A stretch of DNA of 64,000 nt from the NCBI RefSeq assembly GCF_006170445.1, contig NZ_VCNA01000006.1, positions 186,001 through 250,000 on the forward strand, in the 5' to 3' direction. Numbering within the stretch: position 1 is the first letter of the stretch; each line of letters opens with the position of its first letter. Both the position numbers and the translations under genes were made by a program. The notes under the pieces are model-generated. The model was not told the DNA's origin, made no database searches, and saw nothing but the letters and a program-made list of their open reading frames with translations. Of this stretch, positions 1-7,469 are shown piece by piece. Source of the stretch: Brevibacillus dissolubilis (lineage in GTDB: Bacteria; Bacillota; Bacilli; Brevibacillales; Brevibacillaceae).

Positions 1-25
1 GCAGTTGTGGGGAAAAGGTGTTCAC

Positions 26-277
26 ATGAGACATGCAAGCGTACAAGTCAGAGGACTAATGACCAAGGACGAAATGGACCGCTACAACGGATTGATGGAA
101 GTGGGCGGCTATCTGGAGGAGCAGAACCGGCACGACCTTGCTCATCACGTCCAAACCGAAATCGATATTTTGATCTTACCGGCAATCGACCGACTCAAGG
201 AAAAAGGGCGTGAACGTGACCGCGAAAATCTGCGGTACATGATCGACAACGGCCTGCTTGATGAGGACGATGAATAG
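26..277 (+). CDS. Small charged protein of unknown function (83 aa)
   Basis: I do not recognise the family. The ATG at 26 is chosen because GGGGAAAAGG lies just upstream; a TTG at 5 is in frame but would lack a ribosome site inside the window. The protein is soluble and highly charged, with no membrane segment, a helical middle (LEEQNRHDLAHHVQTEID) and an acidic tail ending in LDEDDE. It stands alone: a terminator follows and the next gene is on the other strand. Its upstream region lies outside the window, so any operon partner cannot be seen. Confidence 0.7.
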   Translation: MRHASVQVRGLMTKDEMDRYNGLMEVGGYLEEQNRHDLAHHVQTEIDILILPAIDRLKEKGRERDRENLRYMIDNGLLDEDDE

Positions 278-303
278 GGAGATCCAATAGCTGTCCTGCA
301 CGT

Positions 304-348
304 GAAAAGCCTCTCCGTTCTTACTGGATAAGACGGAGAGGCTTTTTG
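304..348 (+). terminator. Rho-independent terminator
   Basis: AAAGCCTCTCCG pairs with CGGAGAGGCTTT and is followed by a T run. It ends the small gene at 26-277. The stem begins with an A run, so it may also serve the TetR gene converging from the right. Confidence 0.85.
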
Positions 349-369
349 CTATGGCTTGATCTTACCTTT

Positions 370-996
370 TTACTTACTCGGAACCTTGTTCACTCTGAGC
401 ACTTGTTCCAGATAAAACCGCAAATGATCGACCTGCCCGTTTACATCCGTATGCTCCGGCCCCAGCTGCAGGGTCGTAAGGACGATGCCATCCATGAAGC
501 TGATCACGGAAAGACAGATGGACTCAAGCGGCTTCTGTGGGTGGAATTCTCCACGCTCCACACCCGTCGCAAGAAAGCTCTGATACGCCGCAGCCATCTT
601 TTGATAACGGCCCAGTTGGTATGGCTGACGCCCCTGCTCCCGGTAGATCGCGGTGAAGTACTCGACCTTGAGCGGAACGAGGGTGTCATCTAAGTGATAC
701 AGATCTTTTTCAAAGTCATCGAGTCCGCGCAGCAATGCCTCCCAAGCGGTCTCGCCTTCACGGATCTGGTAATGCTCACTGGCACTGGTATCATCGTTCT
801 GATCCAGAATCGCGCGAAACATCTCATCTGTACTGGAAAAATACATATACACACCGCCGCGGCTCATCCCGCAGGCCTCCACGATATCCTTCATGGTGGT
901 GGACTCAAAGCCTTTTCGCTTAAACACCTCGGTGGCTGCCTGTAAAATCTCTTGTCTACGCTGATTCTTGTGCTCCTCCGTTACTCTTGGTGACAC
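370..996 (-). CDS. TetR family transcriptional regulator
   Basis: The N-terminal HTH is typical of TetR (EILQAATEVFKRKGFESTTM, then IVEACGMSRGGVYMYF), followed by a helical ligand-binding domain, about 208 aa in total. I chose the GTG at 996 because ACGGAGGGG lies 5 bases upstream; an in-frame TTG at 1014 is the alternative. The start lies inside the 3' end of the MFS gene, a 41-base overlap, so the two genes are almost certainly cotranscribed and translationally coupled. Two near-identical palindromes upstream of the MFS gene are the probable operators, which would make this an autoregulated drug-sensing repressor of the pump. The ligand is unknown. Confidence 0.9.
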   Translation of the reverse strand: MSPRVTEEHKNQRRQEILQAATEVFKRKGFESTTMKDIVEACGMSRGGVYMYFSSTDEMFRAILDQNDDTSASEHYQIREGETAWEALLRGLDDFEKDLYHLDDTLVPLKVEYFTAIYREQGRQPYQLGRYQKMAAAYQSFLATGVERGEFHPQKPLESICLSVISFMDGIVLTTLQLGPEHTDVNGQVDHLRFYLEQVLRVNKVPSK

Positions 997-2221
997 CCTG
1001 ACCCCTCCGTTCAACCTGCTTCCATACCCCTATTGTAACGAATCCGATCACGGCAAGTAAGCTTCCATTCACCAAAAACAGCGGGACCACCCCAAAAGCA
1101 GTCGCAAACAATCCGCCAAACAGCGGCCCGACAATCGATGCGGTTGATACCACACTGTTGATTGTACCAAATACCCGTCCGCTTATCTCGACCGGAGTAC
1201 GCTTTTGTGCCTCTGTCTGAAACGGGACGAACACCATACCCGCCGATGCGCCCGCCATAAAGCCAAGGAGCGGACACCACAGCCAGACCAACGGCAGGGA
1301 CACCCCGGTAAAAAGTCCACAAAGGGCAAACGCCGTGCCTAAGCCGACAGCCCCAAGCGACATAAGCAAAAAGGGAGAGCGGTTCTTCAACGACTTGCCA
1401 ACGATCACCGCCATCAGCAGGGTTCCAAGCGAGGAGGCAGCCATGAGTGAGCCGAACAAGGCGGGAGACCCTTCTGGCAGTACACGCAGCAGTGTTGCCA
1501 GTTGCGTATCAGCAAGCATCATGACGAACATGACAAGACCAAGCAGCATCAGGCCGTAGCGCAGGAATGGGACGTTTTTGACGAACAGCAGGCCCTCACG
1601 AAGTTCTTCAGTGAAGGAAGCACCCGCTGTTTTTTCTGTGTCGTCGGGATTTTTACGGTGCAGGTCAGCAGGGGTACGGGGGACAAGCAGCAAGAGCAGG
1701 GCGGAGCAGCCGAACAATACAGCATTGACCGAAAAGGATAAGCCAATGCCAAGCCAAGCGACCAATACGCCGCCAATCGCAGGCCCAATAATCCGCGTGC
1801 CATGGTCGATTGCGGTACTGACAGCAACCGCCTGATCGAGGGAGTCGGATGGGACGATCTCTTTTAGCTTGGCGTTCTTAGCAGGAGTGAAGACAGCCTC
1901 CACTGATCCTTTGAGAAACAGCAGGGGATACAGGTAGGTCAGCTCCGAGACGAACGGGATAGCAAAAACCAATGCACCGCGCAACACATCCGAGACGAGC
2001 ATCACTGACCGCCGTTCTAATCGGTCTGCGATCCATCCACCGACGGTTCCGAACAAGGCCGCAGGCAGGGCAAGCGCGAGGATGACAAGTGAGAGCTCCA
2101 TGGGTGTTGCTTTTTGGATCAGACCGACATAGGCCATCAGCGCCATTAATGCCAGACCATCACCGAGGCTTGAGAAGATTTGAGCTGAAATCAGCGAAAG
2201 ATACGATTGTTGTCTCCACAT
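956..2221 (-). CDS. MFS transporter, probable efflux pump
   Basis: About 421 aa with roughly 12 hydrophobic segments and the MFS loop motif between TM2 and TM3 (GGWIADRLERRSVM). Residues near FTPAKNAKLKEIVP resemble the macrolide/MefA-type group of MFS exporters (DUF894/MFS_3), so export of a drug or siderophore is plausible. The ATG at 2221 is chosen for its AGGGGGA ribosome site; a longer frame up to 2284 would run through the operators. It is the first gene of an operon with the TetR repressor, which overlaps its end. Confidence 0.9.
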   Translation of the reverse strand: MWRQQSYLSLISAQIFSSLGDGLALMALMAYVGLIQKATPMELSLVILALALPAALFGTVGGWIADRLERRSVMLVSDVLRGALVFAIPFVSELTYLYPLLFLKGSVEAVFTPAKNAKLKEIVPSDSLDQAVAVSTAIDHGTRIIGPAIGGVLVAWLGIGLSFSVNAVLFGCSALLLLLVPRTPADLHRKNPDDTEKTAGASFTEELREGLLFVKNVPFLRYGLMLLGLVMFVMMLADTQLATLLRVLPEGSPALFGSLMAASSLGTLLMAVIVGKSLKNRSPFLLMSLGAVGLGTAFALCGLFTGVSLPLVWLWCPLLGFMAGASAGMVFVPFQTEAQKRTPVEISGRVFGTINSVVSTASIVGPLFGGLFATAFGVVPLFLVNGSLLAVIGFVTIGVWKQVERRGQGVTKSNGGAQESA

Positions 2222-2244
2222 AAAGAATCCCCCTGTCTCGAAAT

Positions 2245-2295
2245 AAACGACACACGTGTCATTATTAATCATCTTAAACGACAAACGTGTCGTTT
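2245..2295. promoter_or_regulatory. Double TetR-type operator
   Basis: Two inverted repeats: AAACGACA-CACG-TGTCATTA at 2245-2264 and AAACGACA-AACG-TGTCGTTT at 2276-2295. The second is a perfect 8-bp palindrome around a 4-base centre and the first differs in one arm. Their spacing is 31 bp, close to three helical turns, so two dimers would sit on the same DNA face. They lie just upstream of the MFS start and fit the adjacent TetR protein. Confidence 0.8.
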
Positions 2296-2363
2296 TTCAA
2301 GAGTCTTTTTCCTTTTCCTGCAAAAATGGTTATACTGAACATGGATATAAAGGAGGATGAGAG

Positions 2364-2843
2364 ATGGAAAAGAGATCAAAGGTCTGGCTCGGCGCAGCCG
2401 GAATCGTGGTACGGGGAGATGAGGTGCTTGTGGTCAAGAAAGCCTATGGCGGACTCAAAGGCAAATGGTCATTTCCTGCAGGGTTTGTTGATCCAGGTGA
2501 GACGGTAGACAATGCAGCGGTTCGCGAGGTTTTGGAGGAGACAGGCATCACGGCCAAAGTCCGTCAAGCCGTAGCCATCCGTTCCGGGGTGATCCGTGGA
2601 GAGATCAGTGACAACATGGTGGTGTTCGTCATGGATTATGTCAGCGGTGAACCGGTTCCACGGGAAGGCGAGATTGAGACGGCCGTGTTCATGCCGATCC
2701 GCGAGATGATGGAAGACCCGCTTGGAACTGAGTACATGCGGATCATTTTGCCGTTGGTTCCTGATCTGCCGAGCTACCTCACCGCCAAGGAGTATCAGAT
2801 AAACCCGGTCTTTCAATATACGGAGTATAAGATCTTTACTTAA
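2364..2843 (+). CDS. Nudix hydrolase
   Basis: A 159-aa protein with a complete Nudix box, GFVDPGETVDNAAVREVLEE followed by TG, giving the GX5EX7REUXEEXG pattern that binds divalent metal and hydrolyses nucleoside diphosphates linked to another group. The substrate cannot be told from sequence. A strong AAGGAGG site precedes the ATG. The gene is monocistronic with a terminator after it. The N-terminus (WLGAAGIVVRGDEVLVVKK) is the usual first beta strand region of housekeeping Nudix proteins. Confidence 0.93.
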   Translation: MEKRSKVWLGAAGIVVRGDEVLVVKKAYGGLKGKWSFPAGFVDPGETVDNAAVREVLEETGITAKVRQAVAIRSGVIRGEISDNMVVFVMDYVSGEPVPREGEIETAVFMPIREMMEDPLGTEYMRIILPLVPDLPSYLTAKEYQINPVFQYTEYKIFT

Positions 2844-2870
2844 TCCAGTTTAATTTTACGAAATAATCAG

Positions 2871-2912
2871 AAAAACTCAGATGTACACGCTTACATCTGA
2901 GTTTTTGCTTTT
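2871..2912 (+). terminator. Rho-independent terminator after the Nudix gene
   Basis: AAACTCAGATGTA pairs with TACATCTGAGTTT around CACGCT, followed by TGC and a long T run. Confidence 0.9.
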
Positions 2913-3058
2913 TTTTGCGTCATAATGGGGGTTTGGAAAGTGACATAGGTCTGATATGATGGATGCATCGAGAAAACGAACTAAATATTCTGAAAATAAA
3001 GTTAACTTGCTATCATTTTCCCACATCGTCTCGAGAAGAGAGAGGAGAGAAACCAAAC

Positions 3059-3199
3059 ATGAAACGTCTCCACACACAAGAATCTTGCCCATACTGCAAA
3101 GGCGCTGGCTATTTCCAACTGATCGTAGGCGGCACGGAGGACTGCCCGGCTTGCGAAGGTCAAGGCAGAACCGACCACGAATCCCCGTCCCAGGCATAG
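3059..3199 (+). CDS. yuiA: YuiA-like small zinc-finger protein
   Basis: A 46-aa protein with two CxxC pairs, CPYCKGAG and CPACEGQG, the DnaJ-type CxxCxGxG zinc knuckle found in the YuiA family. The ATG at 3059 is preceded by AGAGGAGAG; longer in-frame readings have no ribosome site. As in B. subtilis it lies next to yuiB, yuiC and yuiD, which supports the call. The biochemical role is not known. Zinc binding by the four cysteines is inferred. Confidence 0.8.
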   Translation: MKRLHTQESCPYCKGAGYFQLIVGGTEDCPACEGQGRTDHESPSQA

Positions 3200-3317
3200 G
3201 CACCGACATTCGTTGTCACACCGTTGACACAAGTAATGAGCAAGGATTGGTCCATGTGATTGACCGCCGCGCCGCTTTTCGTTACACTAAAAGGCATATT
3301 GAAACATGCGGAGGTAC

Positions 3318-3602
3318 ATGATTACGATGGGCATGCATCCTGCCATTCTACTGATCTCAGTCGTATTGTTTGCCGTTTTAGGATTTGGTATTGGCTTTAT
3401 CATTAATATGATACTCAAAACCACTTGGTTGCCGCTCTTGGTCACACTTGGTTTGGTTGCTTACATCCTCTTCGACCTGTTCGGCGCTGGAAAAATTCCC
3501 GGTGTTGCTGACGTCGTCATCCTGATATTCGGGTTGCTCGGTACAGTCGCAAGCGGAGTCACGATCCGTATGCTTCGTCAAAAAGGCTATCGGATGTTCT
3601 AA
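3318..3602 (+). CDS. yuiB: YuiB-like membrane protein
   Basis: About 94 aa with two or three hydrophobic segments (ILLISVVLFAVLGFGIGFII, LPLLVTLGLVAYILFDLF, ADVVILIFGLLGTVASGV) and a basic C-terminus, so an integral membrane protein. GGAGGT lies directly before the ATG at 3318; the spacing is short, and the ATG at 3327 is an alternative start. Its position between yuiA and yuiC matches the B. subtilis order. The function is unknown. Confidence 0.75.
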   Translation: MITMGMHPAILLISVVLFAVLGFGIGFIINMILKTTWLPLLVTLGLVAYILFDLFGAGKIPGVADVVILIFGLLGTVASGVTIRMLRQKGYRMF

Positions 3603-3629
3603 TTTCATTTGTTACCGTATGAAAAGACC

Positions 3630-3671
3630 AAAGAGGGTAGACGCTTGATTCCAACGTCTACCCTCTTTTTC
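3630..3671 (+). terminator. Terminator between yuiB and the converging small gene
   Basis: AAAGAGGGTAGACG pairs with CGTCTACCCTCTTT and is followed by T residues. The A run on the left arm makes it usable from both strands. Confidence 0.88.
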
Positions 3672-3709
3672 ATTATGTCTATCTATGGTGTAAGTGTTGT
3701 TGTGTTGGG

Positions 3710-3883
3710 TTATTCGACTCCTGCTGCCTTGATTGCATTGTCCCAAGAAGGGAAGTAGTAGAGTGCATTACGCATCAGCTCTGGGTCGGAGCTTTTTACG
3801 GACTTCTTGCCCAAGCTGCCACCTTTTTGGTGAATCTGCTGAATGCGGGAGATCACTTGCTCATTGCTAAGGGATGCTTCCAT
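3710..3883 (-). CDS. Small one-repeat protein resembling the HNH-associated repeat
   Basis: A 57-aa gene, ATG at 3883, stop at 3710, with AAAGGAGGGC placed 8 bases before the start. The product runs EQVISRIQQIHQKGGSLGKK and ends ALYYFPSWDNAIKAAGVE. This follows the pattern of the homing-endonuclease-associated repeat (helix, glycine turn, then Y..FGSW..A...AG), which usually occurs as tandem copies beside HNH nuclease domains or as a DNA-contacting add-on. Here a single repeat stands alone, on the strand opposite yuiB and yuiC. DNA binding is inferred. Confidence 0.75.
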   Translation of the reverse strand: MEASLSNEQVISRIQQIHQKGGSLGKKSVKSSDPELMRNALYYFPSWDNAIKAAGVE

Positions 3884-4029
3884 ATGTAACGCCCTCCTTT
3901 ATAGATGGATACATCCATCAGTTTTACCCACAGCAGAATTTTCAAACCTCATTTTCGCTTTCTAGCAATATATGTATACTTCCACTTCCTCTTGGACATT
4001 ACTAGAATCGAGAGGAGGCATAAACCAAC

Positions 4030-4656
4030 ATGAAATGGAAAACAACATTCAGTGTACTTGCTTTAGGTACCGTAATGCTATTTGGATTCAGTTCTGTGGG
4101 TTCCACCTATTACGTGATCGGACCGGACGGGTTTGAAACCCTATATGGCTTGAAAACGCAACGCGAAGGCTACCGCATGGTGAAAAAGAGATATGTATCC
4201 GCCAGCTCCTACACTCAAATGATCGATAAACCTGATGGCGTAAACCTTGCTTTGGAGCGTTATCCCAAGGTGCGCGTGACTGCAACCGGCTATTATGCCG
4301 GCTTAGAATCAACCGGTAAATCTCCCGGCCATCCGTCCTATGGCATCACCTATTCGGGCGTAAAGGTGCGCCGTGGCACTTACTCCACTATTGCTGCTGA
4401 CTTGCGGATTTTCCCGCTTGGCACGATCCTCTATATACCCGGCTACGGCTATGGCGTCGTAGCTGATAAAGGCGGGGCGATCCGCGGACATGTGATCGAT
4501 CTGTACTTTGAGACCAAGAAAGATATCTATAAACAATGGGGCAAACGAACCCTTGATGTGTATGTGGTCCATCGCGGGAGGGGTGCGATGACGGAACAGA
4601 TGATGCAGCTGCTGAATCAGGAAGGTGTGGCGGCCGTAGCAAAAATGGGCAAGTAG
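4030..4656 (+). CDS. yuiC: 3D domain protein, YuiC-like cell-wall enzyme
   Basis: 208 aa with an N-terminal signal or anchor segment ([19 protein letters not shown]) and a C-terminal 3D domain whose three aspartates are visible: [22 protein letters not shown] and HVIDLYF. In B. subtilis YuiC the same fold acts as a peptidoglycan lytic transglycosylase related to the resuscitation factors, so an extracytoplasmic wall-cleaving role is likely. GAGAGGAGGC precedes the ATG. The gene ends abruptly at a block of palindromic repeats, only about 8 bases before the first repeat unit. Confidence 0.88.
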   Translation: MKWKTTFSVLALGTVMLFGFSSVGSTYYVIGPDGFETLYGLKTQREGYRMVKKRYVSASSYTQMIDKPDGVNLALERYPKVRVTATGYYAGLESTGKSPGHPSYGITYSGVKVRRGTYSTIAADLRIFPLGTILYIPGYGYGVVADKGGAIRGHVIDLYFETKKDIYKQWGKRTLDVYVVHRGRGAMTEQMMQLLNQEGVAAVAKMGK

Positions 4657-4663
4657 CCTGTGA

Positions 4664-5037
4664 GGAAGCAAGCTAGCCTGTGGACAGACCAAATTGACAA
4701 TCCCGCAAGGAGCAAAGACTGTCCGCTTCAAAAGGAGTACAAAGGGAATGGGGTCAAACATCTGGGTAGTTCAAGATGTGAGACTATGACCCCAAAAGCA
4801 TCCCTCTGTACTCCTTTTTCCGCTGGGTGGAAGCAAGCTAGCCTGTGGACAGACCTACTTGCCAATCCCGCAAGGGAGCCAAGACTGTCCGCTCCAAAAG
4901 GAGTACAAAGGGAATGGGGTCAAACATCTGGGTAATTCAAGGATGTGAGACTATGACCCCAAAAGCGTCCCTCTGTACTCCTTTTTCCGCTGGGTGGGAT
5001 TGTCAAAAAGGTCTGTCCACAGGCTACTTGCTTTGGG
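4664..5037. repeat. MITE-like palindromic element with two tandem units
   Basis: Unit A starts at 4664 and unit B at 4829, 165 bases apart, both opening GGAAGCAAGCTAGCCTGTGG. Each unit folds internally: CAAAAGGAGTACAAAGGGA and GGGGTCA pair with TGACCCC and TCCCTCTGTACTCCTTTT. The whole element is closed by inverted ends: 4666-4690 (AAGCAAGCTAGCCTGTGGAC...) and 5010-5033 (...GTCCACAGGCTACTTGCTT) match except for one inserted base. No gene is present. This looks like a non-autonomous mobile or structured intergenic repeat. Confidence 0.8.
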
Positions 5038-5200
5038 ATGGGAAAGATGAGAGGGCGGATTCGGGGGAGGAAAAGAAAAAGAGTGAAAGATTTAGGGAAT
5101 GCAAAGATAAAAGACGGAAAGATTGGGAGTTTGATAGAGTAGCAAAGAAGTTAGTAAGGAGTAGTAAGTGAGAGAAGGGATGTGGCAGAGGATGAAGGCG
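5034..5200. other. Purine-rich non-coding stretch
   Basis: The plus strand is almost all A and G for about 150 bases (for example GGGGGAGGAAAAGAAAAAGA). It lies between two palindromic elements. I find no supported gene in it; a short open frame here has biased composition and no ribosome site. The strand asymmetry is the only notable property. Confidence 0.5.
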
Positions 5201-5351
5201 GACATAGTAGCGTAAACCAATCCAGTAGAGAATCACGTAGAATAAAGAAGAATGAGGTAAGCACCTCATAAAATCATTACGTCAAACGATTTTTCATCTC
5301 AGCAGATCATCGGCGAAAAAATCTTTAGCCACTGATCGTCCACCCAAGTCG

Positions 5352-5572
5352 GATGAGATGAGGCGGCTGGCAACGGGCGTGCCTCTTGAAATACCCTACC
5401 CAGCGAAGAAAAACGCAAGGAGAACACGCTTTTAGGAGCAAACCCCTTCGTCCGAATTGGCTTCTTCGAACCCTTTTTGCTCCCGGTTCTCCTTGCGTTT
5501 TTCGCAGCGGACAGTAATCCCTTCCTTGAAGGGTTTTTCACAAGGCGAGCCAGTTGCCAGCCGCCTCATCTC
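5352..5572. repeat. 221-bp imperfect palindrome
   Basis: Outer arms are perfect for 20 bp: GAGATGAGGCGGCTGGCAAC at 5355-5374 and its complement at 5553-5572. Inner arms are perfect for 18 bp: GAAAAACGCAAGGAGAAC at 5408-5425 and its complement at 5486-5503. A third inner pair, GGAGCAAA with TTTTTGCTCC, lies within. The single-stranded form would be one very long hairpin. It is unlike a terminator in size. No gene is present between 5201 and 5601. Confidence 0.8.
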
Positions 5573-5601
5573 GCTCCACATTATCTGAGATCATTTATGT
5601 C

Positions 5602-6381
5602 CTAAAGTTTTATGTCTGGATGCAGTATCCCGATCAACTTTTCCAAACCTTCCAAAATGCGCGGCGACGGTCTGCAATACAGCCCCTCTTCCAACAGATG
5701 CACCTGCCCCTTTACGATCGCAGTCATCTCCTGCCACTCTTCACGGTCGGTAATCATGGAAGGCTTAATCCGTTTCAGCTCGATGCCGCACCATACCACA
5801 CAGATATGGTCAGGGTCGCGCTCGCTTACCATCTCGCGGGTGGCTTTTACATTATCGGTCTCATAGTCGGCAAATACATTCACAGCTCCTGCAATCTCAC
5901 TTACATCAGTCAGCCAGTTATCGCGGCCGGGGGTGTAGATCGGATTGGGCCACCATTCCCAGAAGAGCTTGGGACGGTTGGTGACTTGTGCGGTGGCTTG
6001 CCGAAACATTGCGATTTTTTCGCTGAAATCACGGGCCAGCTGCTCGGCGCGCTCTTCGTAGCCAGTGGCACGGCCAACCAGACGGATATCTTCGGGGATG
6101 TCATCGATCTTGGAGGGATTGAGTACGATATGCGGGATGCCGAGGCGGACAAGCTCGTCGATGTTTTTCTCCATGCCGGGTACGCTGAGGGAGGCGATGA
6201 CGAGGTTGGGTGCGAGGGCCTGCACCTTTTCCATATCGATGGTCAGGTCTGGTCCGACACGGGGGAGGTGTTGCCATTCAGGCGGCCAGTCGGAGTGGTC
6301 GTCAAGACCGACCACGAGATCGCCAAGACCCATGTAGTAGAGAATTTCGGTGTTGCTTGGACAGATCGAGACAATGCGCAT
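5602..6381 (-). CDS. BtuF/FecB-type periplasmic-binding-fold protein without signal peptide
   Basis: 259 aa starting MRIVSICPSNTEILYYMGLG, the opening of vitamin B12/haem-type substrate-binding folds (PeripBP_2), with the DLTIDMEKVQALAPNLVI region that follows in BtuF-like proteins. It has no signal peptide or lipobox at the chosen ATG (AAGGGGGC upstream), so it is either cytoplasmic or not a classical ABC receptor. No permease or ATPase accompanies it. Such stand-alone cobalamin-binding-like proteins are common in Bacillales. It follows yuiD on the same strand after 47 bases, so the two are probably cotranscribed. Confidence 0.8.
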   Translation of the reverse strand: MRIVSICPSNTEILYYMGLGDLVVGLDDHSDWPPEWQHLPRVGPDLTIDMEKVQALAPNLVIASLSVPGMEKNIDELVRLGIPHIVLNPSKIDDIPEDIRLVGRATGYEERAEQLARDFSEKIAMFRQATAQVTNRPKLFWEWWPNPIYTPGRDNWLTDVSEIAGAVNVFADYETDNVKATREMVSERDPDHICVVWCGIELKRIKPSMITDREEWQEMTAIVKGQVHLLEEGLYCRPSPRILEGLEKLIGILHPDIKL

Positions 6382-6428
6382 GTGGGTTGCCCCCTTCCGT
6401 TCTTTTTGTGGTACAATGCCGATAAAAC

Positions 6429-6908
6429 TTATTTAATCAAGGAATACATACAGAGTGATACAACGATTCCCAGCCAGCCTCCCATGAATACTTCGATGGG
6501 CTGGTGTCCCAGGAGTTCCTTCAGTTTTTTCGCTTTTTCCTGTTTGGAGCGCACTTTGAAGGTTTTCATCCCTTCCAGCAAGTGGTTGAATTCTTCCACC
6601 AGCTTGTTGAGCACAGCAGCCTGCATGCCGGCATGGCGGCGGACTCCGGCAGCGTCAAACATGACAATGATACCGATGATGGCAGAGATGGCGAATTCGC
6701 TGCTGGCAATTCCTTCGCGGATGGCGACGGCAGTGGAGAGGGCGGTGACCGCCGAGGAGTGGGAACTTGGCATTCCGCCAGTGCTGAACATCAGTCCGAG
6801 GTTCCACTCTTTGGATGCGATATAGTGCAGCGGGATTTTGATTCCTTGTGCTACAACAATCGCGATTAAAGCCGCCCATAAAGGGAAATTCTCAAAAACA
6901 CTAGTCAT
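6429..6908 (-). CDS. yuiD: YuiD-like divergent PAP2 family membrane protein
   Basis: 159 aa with the divergent PAP2 (acid phosphatase/vanadium haloperoxidase-related) signature: GGMPSSHSSAVTAL, which holds the phosphatase-like SxxH, and AGVRRHAGMQA. Several hydrophobic helices flank these motifs. Members are integral membrane proteins, presumed lipid phosphate phosphatase relatives, with unproven substrate. AAAGGAACGG precedes the ATG. Belongs to the yui neighbourhood but here is inverted relative to yuiC and pepA and shares its operon with the BtuF-like gene. Confidence 0.88.
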   Translation of the reverse strand: MTSVFENFPLWAALIAIVVAQGIKIPLHYIASKEWNLGLMFSTGGMPSSHSSAVTALSTAVAIREGIASSEFAISAIIGIIVMFDAAGVRRHAGMQAAVLNKLVEEFNHLLEGMKTFKVRSKQEKAKKLKELLGHQPIEVFMGGWLGIVVSLCMYSLIK

Positions 6909-7045
6909 GCGGAAGAACCGTTCCTTTCTATGATTCGATTTTTGGGTCTATATATTTTATCAGAAGAAGCTGGATTCCATCCGTGAAGTTTTCATGTGAT
7001 TTCCTGTACATATGCTATCATAAACGAAAAAGGAAAGGAAAACCG

Positions 7046-7423
7046 ATGGAGAAACCCTACCCTGAGCAGTACTACCAGTTTTTTGAGAAGTTTAACCAAG
7101 GGGAGTACTATGAATGTCACGACCTGTTGGAAGAGATCTGGATGGAGCAGAAGCATAACAAGTTTTTGCAGGGATTGTTGCAATTGGCCGTCGGGATTTA
7201 TCATTTGGAGTGCGGGAACATCAAAGGGGCTCGCTTTATGTTTACCAACTCACGTAAATACTTACATAAGTACGCTCCGAGGTTCTGGGACCTGAATGTG
7301 GACGATGTGCTCACTTACTTGGAAGAGTGTCTGGCCGTCTTGCCGGATGTGGATTCCATCACGTATGAAGAGGCGAAGCAGCTGCCGTTTCCTTACAGAA
7401 AATTATATGTAGAAGAAAATTGA
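7046..7423 (+). CDS. DUF309 family protein
   Basis: About 125 aa with the DUF309 core: YYECHDLLEEIWMEQ, FLQGLLQLAVGIYHLECGN and KGARFMFTNSRKYL. The family is all-helical, with conserved His and Glu, and its function is unknown. The ATG at 7046 is preferred because AAAGGAAAGG precedes it; a longer frame opens at 6983 without a ribosome site. Divergent from yuiD and 46 bases upstream of pepA, so it may be the first gene of the pepA operon. Confidence 0.88.
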   Translation: MEKPYPEQYYQFFEKFNQGEYYECHDLLEEIWMEQKHNKFLQGLLQLAVGIYHLECGNIKGARFMFTNSRKYLHKYAPRFWDLNVDDVLTYLEECLAVLPDVDSITYEEAKQLPFPYRKLYVEEN

Positions 7424-7469
7424 TGCCCTATCTCCATGGTAACTTAGTTGACAGAAAGAGGGAAGAGAA

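Noticed and set aside
4664-5037. CRISPR array
   Set aside because: Only two long repeats of 165 bases, self-complementary, with no regular short repeats or spacers and no cas genes.
4309-5171. Open frames on both strands within the 4.3-5.2 kb repeat region
   Set aside because: They cross repeat boundaries, repeat with the elements, and lack ribosome sites; the repeats explain them.
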